This document shows, piece after piece, positions 43,100-47,451 of a stretch of 47,451 bases of DNA. The position numbers and the translations under genes are program-made. The notes below the pieces were generated by a model. It did not search any database and was not told where the DNA came from. It was given only the letters and a program-made list of their open reading frames with translations. Within the stretch, counting starts at the first letter, position 1. Each line of letters opens with the position of its first letter. Source of the stretch: Succinivibrio faecicola (GTDB taxonomy: Bacteria; Pseudomonadota; Gammaproteobacteria; Enterobacterales; Succinivibrionaceae); the NCBI RefSeq assembly GCF_019448115.1, contig NZ_JAGFNY010000015.1, positions 1-47,451 of the forward strand. Direction: 5' to 3'.

Positions 43100-45055
43100 T
43101 TACCTTTTGTTAAGGTTTTTGATTATGTATTCACCTATTTGGATACCACCTATAGGTGTGTAATGATGGTTATCCCTAAATAGAGGTTTTTTGTTTTTAT
43201 CTACTGTTGTGTAGATACTATTTTTGTAATTATCAATTTTTAAAAGAGGTTCATTTCTATCAATAAAGAAAACATTTTTGTTGTTTTGCGCATATTGATT
43301 AAGTGCCTTATTTATTTTTTGTCTTCTTTCAAAAATAAAATCATATGTTTCAAAGCAGTTATCCTGTTTGATTACATATCGTAAAAAAGAATCATGTAAA
43401 TCAGTTTTTAAACATTTTGCAATTGTAAATGTTGTGTATATACCCTGACCTACAATATTAAAATTCAGTTTTTTATGTTTTTGAACCTGTGAATCAATAT
43501 CACTGATCATATCTTTTAAGAATAGTTCAAAACTTTCATCTGAATCTTTCAGAGCCTTTTCTGCAAGATATGGTTTATAGTGCAGAAAGTAATTGTTTGA
43601 AATTATTACTGTTGCATTATCTTCTAATTCATTAAGAGTATGAATGTAAGCTTTATAGAAGTTCTGTCGCTTTGATTTACCAATATTAAGGTAGACAGCA
43701 TTCATATTATTAAATACAGGACCATATGCCATAGTTGCTTCATAGGCAGAGTAATAAACAGATCCTGAATAGACATCGTTAAAGAAATCAAAGTATTGCA
43801 TAGTATGAGAATCACCAGTAATAAAAATATCTGGTTTTTTATCTGATTTTCCGAGAATAAATACCTTTTGATCATCTAATATAAAATCTATTTTTGGTGT
43901 TTTAGGCTCAAAGGTTAGCTTAGTCTCCACCATAAATGATGATAGATAATTATCTCCTTTGACTTTCTTAATATATAAATAGGAAAGGCAAATACAGATT
44001 AGAGAAATAATTATAAAAGAATTTTTTAGTTTTCTTTTTTCAATGCTGATAAATGAAATATAGCTAATAATGAGAGTTATAAGTAAAACTACAATACAAG
44101 AACTTGCAGAAGTGTTAAGCCCCATTTTTAATGCAAATACGAAAATAGTCCAGTGCCATAAATAGATGGAATATGACATTTTGCCTATAAAATTGAATTT
44201 TGTATTAATTATGAAAGATTTTTCATAATTGAGTATAAGAATTAGAGAAGTTGCAATGATTGTTAGAGCTGATGTGCTAGGATTCCAATAAGAATCTGAA
44301 AGACTTGTAGTCAGGACAGTATAGACTAACATCAATGCAGCACAATAAAAAATAATCAGAGACAAAGATCCTTTAAGTCTCAGAAGAGATCTAATTTCAT
44401 CTTGAAACATAAATACTGTTGCCCCTATAAATAACTCAAAAATTCTTGTCTGAGTTAATAGGTAAGCTTTTTCATTTTTTGACAGTAGAACTGATGCAAT
44501 AATAAGAAATACTGTAAAGCCAAGTACATAAAATTTAGTATTTGCCTTAAAACAACGGTTTAAAATGCTAATTAGTATTGGACAAATAAGATAAAATTGT
44601 ACTGTAAGTGCAATATACCAAGTATGAAGAAGGACTTTATCAGAATTATCCAGTGAGAAATAGCCACCAGAATTTGCAAATCTTATATTTGAAGTTCCTA
44701 TTAAAGCATTAACGGATTCAATTGCTGTTTCTTTATATACATCAGGAAATAGTAGGAAGTATCCGAAAATCAGACAAAAAAGAATAAGAACAATTAGTGG
44801 TGGATAGAGTCTTAATAATCTTTTACTGTAGAAGCTTTTTAAAGAAAAACTTTCTGAATTCAGGCTTTTAAATATTGAGCCTGTAATTAAGTATCCTGAA
44901 ATAACTAAAAAAATATCGACACCAAGAAATCCGCCATCGAACAAATGGATGTTCAGATTATATGAAATATTTAAAAGATCAAAAAGGTGGTAAAAAACAA
45001 CACAAAGTATTGCAACTGCTTTTAAAAAATCAATATCGTTTCTAATTTTCTGCAT
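43100..45055 (-). CDS. OafA-type acyltransferase-3/SGNH fusion (paralogue C)
   Basis: 651 residues. IRNDIDFLKAVAILCVVFYHLF, FDGGFLGVDIFLVISGYLITG, RLLRLYPPLI and SYSIYLWHWTIFVFAL mark the membrane acyltransferase; FITGDSHTMQYF and FRDNHHYTPIGG mark the SGNH domain. It starts 2 nt after paralogue D stops, without a clear Shine-Dalgarno, so translation is probably coupled. Sequence is closest by eye to paralogues A and D. Confidence 0.92.
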   Translation of the reverse strand: MQKIRNDIDFLKAVAILCVVFYHLFDLLNISYNLNIHLFDGGFLGVDIFLVISGYLITGSIFKSLNSESFSLKSFYSKRLLRLYPPLIVLILFCLIFGYFLLFPDVYKETAIESVNALIGTSNIRFANSGGYFSLDNSDKVLLHTWYIALTVQFYLICPILISILNRCFKANTKFYVLGFTVFLIIASVLLSKNEKAYLLTQTRIFELFIGATVFMFQDEIRSLLRLKGSLSLIIFYCAALMLVYTVLTTSLSDSYWNPSTSALTIIATSLILILNYEKSFIINTKFNFIGKMSYSIYLWHWTIFVFALKMGLNTSASSCIVVLLITLIISYISFISIEKRKLKNSFIIISLICICLSYLYIKKVKGDNYLSSFMVETKLTFEPKTPKIDFILDDQKVFILGKSDKKPDIFITGDSHTMQYFDFFNDVYSGSVYYSAYEATMAYGPVFNNMNAVYLNIGKSKRQNFYKAYIHTLNELEDNATVIISNNYFLHYKPYLAEKALKDSDESFELFLKDMISDIDSQVQKHKKLNFNIVGQGIYTTFTIAKCLKTDLHDSFLRYVIKQDNCFETYDFIFERRQKINKALNQYAQNNKNVFFIDRNEPLLKIDNYKNSIYTTVDKNKKPLFRDNHHYTPIGGIQIGEYIIKNLNKR

Positions 45056-45057
45056 AT

Positions 45058-46989
45058 CTAATTGTTTTTATCAATTTGATTCATTACATATCTGCCAACT
45101 AATTTTGAACCTGAGATTGTGTAATGATGTTTGTCTAAATAGATTGGTCTTTTGTCTTTATCAACTGAGAGAAATGTTTTTTCTTTTTTATCTGCAATTA
45201 TTGCATCATTTCTGTCAATAAAATGGACATTGCTTTTTGAATTTGCAAAATCCTGTAATGCTTTGTTGATAAGCTCTACATCCTCTCCGATTAAATTTTT
45301 GAATGTATAGCATTTATTCAAATCAATAAAATTCTTTAAAAATGTTTTAGATAAATCAACTGCAGTGCAAGTTTTTATTGACTGCGGTTGATATACGTTC
45401 TGTCCTATAATATAGAAATTTAGTTTTTCATATTTCTTTATCTGGCTGTCCAGATCTGAGAGTAGATGAGTAATAAACTCGTTTAAATTGTCTTTAGTGT
45501 CATTTTTATTTAGAAGAGGTAAAAATTGATTTTCGTATTGGAAATACCAGTTGTTTGATAAAACAACTCGTGAGTTATCGTTCATTTCTTCAAGCATTGA
45601 AGAATATAATTTGAAAAATATTTGACCTTTTTTACCTTCCAAATCAGTAAAGAAAGATCCATATGCCATGGTTCCACCAATAGTTGCATAGTAGATAGGC
45701 TTTTCATAGTCATAATAAAAGAAATTATGGTACTGACCTGAATGTGAATCTCCAATTACAAAGGTATTGATCTGCTCATTTTTTCGAGGGATTTTATATA
45801 TGAAATAATTATCTATACTCTTATAGATCTCAAGATCGTAACTGTCACCTAGTAAAGAAACTTCATTTTTAAATGTGAATTTTTTTAGGTATGAATTGTC
45901 TTTAATTACAAAATTTGGAATAGCACATAAAACAAAGACTACAAGCAATACTGATTTTTTGTATTTTTTCCTTTCAATGAATGTGTAAGAAAATACAGAT
46001 ATAGCAGTAATTATGAGAGATGTTACAAATAATGGAATAAAGCTTTGGCTTAGACCAAATTTTATAGCTACAACCAATATTGGCCAGTGCCATAGATAAA
46101 GAGAATAAGACATCTGACCTGGTATGGTAAATAGTTTTTTATTGAATAATGACTTCTGATAATTAGCAATAATAACAATTGCAGTTGAAGCCAGAGTAAA
46201 AAATGATGTATATACCTGCCAGATATTATTGTTAATTCTTACTGTAAAAATAGAAACAATAAGAAGAACAACACCTACATAGTGCATTATAGGTTGAGAA
46301 AGTTTTAGCTTCTTGGTGAAATCAAGTAGACAATCTTTATAAAGATAAATGCTTGCTCCTAAGAACATTTCATAGATTCTGCACTGAGTTAAAAGATAAC
46401 CTTTACCATGCTTATTACAAAGAAAAGCAGTTACTAACAGTAAAGCAGTGAGCAGTAAAATAGAAAGATTGAAATGCGATTTGAAGACTTTTTTTAATGA
46501 AACAAGGATAATTGGGCATACAAGGTAGAACTGAATTGTGATGGCAATATACCATGTATGAAGTAAGATCTTGTCTAAAGATTCTAAATCAAAGTATCCT
46601 GATGAATTTGCAAATCTAAAATTAGCTGTAGCAATAACAGCATTAACCACTTCACGTCCTGTTTCTTTATATGCATCAGGAAAGAGAATAAAATAGCCAA
46701 TAAAAAGTATGATTGCACAGAATACTAAAAGAGGCTGATAAATTCTTGTAACCCTTCTAGTGTAGAACTCTAAGAGACTGAAAGAATTGGTATTAAGCTT
46801 CGAAACAATAGATCCACAGATTAGAAAACCTGAAACTAGAAGAAAAACATCAACTCCTAAGAAACCACCATCAAATGAGGTTACAGATGAAAGCATATTT
46901 GATTTTAATAAATCAAAAAGGTGGTAAAGAATAACACTTAAAATAGCAATAGTTTTGAAAAAATCGATATCTTTTCTTATTTCTTTCAT
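45058..46989 (-). CDS. OafA-type acyltransferase-3/SGNH fusion (paralogue D)
   Basis: 643 residues from the ATG at 46989 (an in-frame TTG at 47004 is a poorer start). IRKDIDFFKTIAILSVILYHLF, FDGGFLGVDVFLLVSGFLICG, RRVTRIYQPLLVF and SYSLYLWHWPILVVAI define the membrane domain; TFVIGDSHSGQY and YLDKHHYTISGS define the SGNH domain. First gene of the B-C-D tandem. The upstream 450 nt hold no gene. Confidence 0.92.
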   Translation of the reverse strand: MKEIRKDIDFFKTIAILSVILYHLFDLLKSNMLSSVTSFDGGFLGVDVFLLVSGFLICGSIVSKLNTNSFSLLEFYTRRVTRIYQPLLVFCAIILFIGYFILFPDAYKETGREVVNAVIATANFRFANSSGYFDLESLDKILLHTWYIAITIQFYLVCPIILVSLKKVFKSHFNLSILLLTALLLVTAFLCNKHGKGYLLTQCRIYEMFLGASIYLYKDCLLDFTKKLKLSQPIMHYVGVVLLIVSIFTVRINNNIWQVYTSFFTLASTAIVIIANYQKSLFNKKLFTIPGQMSYSLYLWHWPILVVAIKFGLSQSFIPLFVTSLIITAISVFSYTFIERKKYKKSVLLVVFVLCAIPNFVIKDNSYLKKFTFKNEVSLLGDSYDLEIYKSIDNYFIYKIPRKNEQINTFVIGDSHSGQYHNFFYYDYEKPIYYATIGGTMAYGSFFTDLEGKKGQIFFKLYSSMLEEMNDNSRVVLSNNWYFQYENQFLPLLNKNDTKDNLNEFITHLLSDLDSQIKKYEKLNFYIIGQNVYQPQSIKTCTAVDLSKTFLKNFIDLNKCYTFKNLIGEDVELINKALQDFANSKSNVHFIDRNDAIIADKKEKTFLSVDKDKRPIYLDKHHYTISGSKLVGRYVMNQIDKNN

Positions 46990-47162
46990 TCTTTGTATTA
47001 CCAATACACTAATGCAAACATCACCGAAAATAAGTGTTTTTAGGATAGAAGTAGGATTTTACTCTATGGTCAATTTATTATCAATTAAATAAAAAACACA
47101 AAGATAAGAATAATGAATGTATATAAAGCTCAATATTCGTCTCTTTAAGTCTTAAATAAAAA

Positions 47163-47188
47163 AGGTTTGCTCAATCTGTAGCAAACCT
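47163..47188 (-). terminator. Minus-strand intrinsic terminator
   Basis: AGGTTTGC (47163-47170) pairs with GCAAACCT (47181-47188), followed on the minus strand by TTTTTTATTT. It would end a transcript entering from the right; no gene for it is visible within the window. Confidence 0.78.
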
Positions 47189-47270
47189 CGGAATTATGGG
47201 ATGTAAATTATTATATTAACAACTAAGAAAGTCTCCTATTTGTCGGATGATAATTTTACACTAACAAATT

Positions 47271-47286
47271 TGTGATTTCAATCACG
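47271..47286. promoter_or_regulatory. CRP-like binding site
   Basis: TGTGA-TTTCAA-TCACG matches the CRP consensus TGTGA-N6-TCACA at nine of ten positions. No gene next to it in the window shows what it might control. Confidence 0.5.
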
Positions 47287-47387
47287 CAAAGCGATAATTT
47301 TTGTAAAAGATATGTAAAACCCAAACTTTGCAAATCTAGATAGACGATCAAAGTAAGATATATACAAAAAGTTAAAAAAAAACGCAT

Positions 47388-47421
47388 AAGAATGCATGTT
47401 TAAAGCGTGCATTCTTTATTT
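47388..47421 (+). terminator. Plus-strand intrinsic terminator
   Basis: AAGAATGCA (47388-47396) pairs with TGCATTCTT (47408-47416), followed by a T-rich run. It would end a short plus-strand transcript that begins after ~47190. Confidence 0.7.
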
Positions 47422-47426
47422 TTATA

Positions 47427-47435
47427 TGTTATACT
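47427..47435 (+). promoter_or_regulatory. Extended -10 promoter facing right out of the window
   Basis: TGTTATACT fits the extended -10 TGnTATAAT with one mismatch. It lies just after the terminator and would drive a gene beyond 47451. Confidence 0.5.
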
Positions 47436-47451
47436 AGATAGGTATTATGAT

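Larger units (their letters stand above)
46990..47451. other. Gene-free region at the right edge
   Basis: About 460 nt without a supportable ORF. It carries a minus-strand terminator, a CRP-like palindrome, a plus-strand terminator and a rightward promoter (listed separately), so a small RNA or a regulatory region is possible. Confidence 0.55.

Overview
The window is AT-rich, Gram-negative gammaproteobacterial DNA. The E. coli-like S21 protein, the thrA-thrB-thrC order, the ATP-type PfkA, a TonB-dependent receptor and an oxygen-independent haem-cleaving radical SAM enzyme together suggest a strictly or mostly anaerobic gut or rumen gammaproteobacterium. Succinivibrionaceae (Aeromonadales) is my best guess. 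That assignment is inferred from protein character, not from a database search.

Layout. 1-117: 3' end of a 5S rRNA gene and its terminator. 139-2236: GNAT acetyltransferase, nitroreductase and a YeiH-type transporter. 2237-6278: a Dabb-domain protein and a three-gene operon (Gfo/Idh/MocA oxidoreductase, D-2-hydroxyacid dehydrogenase, aldo/keto reductase); a ~60-bp repeat lies upstream of both units. 6480-7896: exported alpha/beta hydrolase and rpsU. 8149-9928: a 5'-truncated araA meets a 5'-truncated sugar-binding-protein gene head to head, which is a rearrangement or assembly breakpoint. 10000-12542: a small unknown gene and an AAA-ATPase/PD-(D/E)XK protein gene framed by ~90-bp inverted repeats. 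12654-16099: purC and the tpiA-pfkA operon. 16481-19728: a DUF4105 envelope protein, a lipoprotein and an acidic unknown protein. 20218-24945: threonine operon. 24946-25300: decayed IS3-type transposase.

25508-35108 is the most notable region: a nine-gene haem acquisition and degradation operon. It encodes an anaerobilin-synthase-type radical SAM enzyme (HutW/ChuW/HmuW), a TonB-dependent receptor, an ECF-type transporter (S, T and fused double ATPase), a HutX/ChuX carrier, an HmuF-like flavodoxin, and ExbB-ExbD-TonB. No periplasmic haem-binding protein or BtuCD-type permease is present, so the ECF module appears to replace them. The promoter is overlapped by three palindromes in exact 20-bp phase. 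The proposed flow is: the receptor brings haem (or another iron tetrapyrrole) across the outer membrane using ExbBD-TonB, the ECF module takes it across the inner membrane, HutX carries it, the radical SAM enzyme opens the ring and releases iron, and the flavodoxin supplies electrons or reduces the product.

35130-47004 is a surface-glycan modification island: a DUF6056-like polytopic protein, four paralogous OafA-type acyltransferase-3/SGNH proteins on the minus strand, and an MBOAT + AlgJ/AlgX-type SGNH pair on the plus strand between them. 47005-47451 has no recognisable gene but carries two hairpin terminators, a CRP-like palindrome and a rightward promoter.
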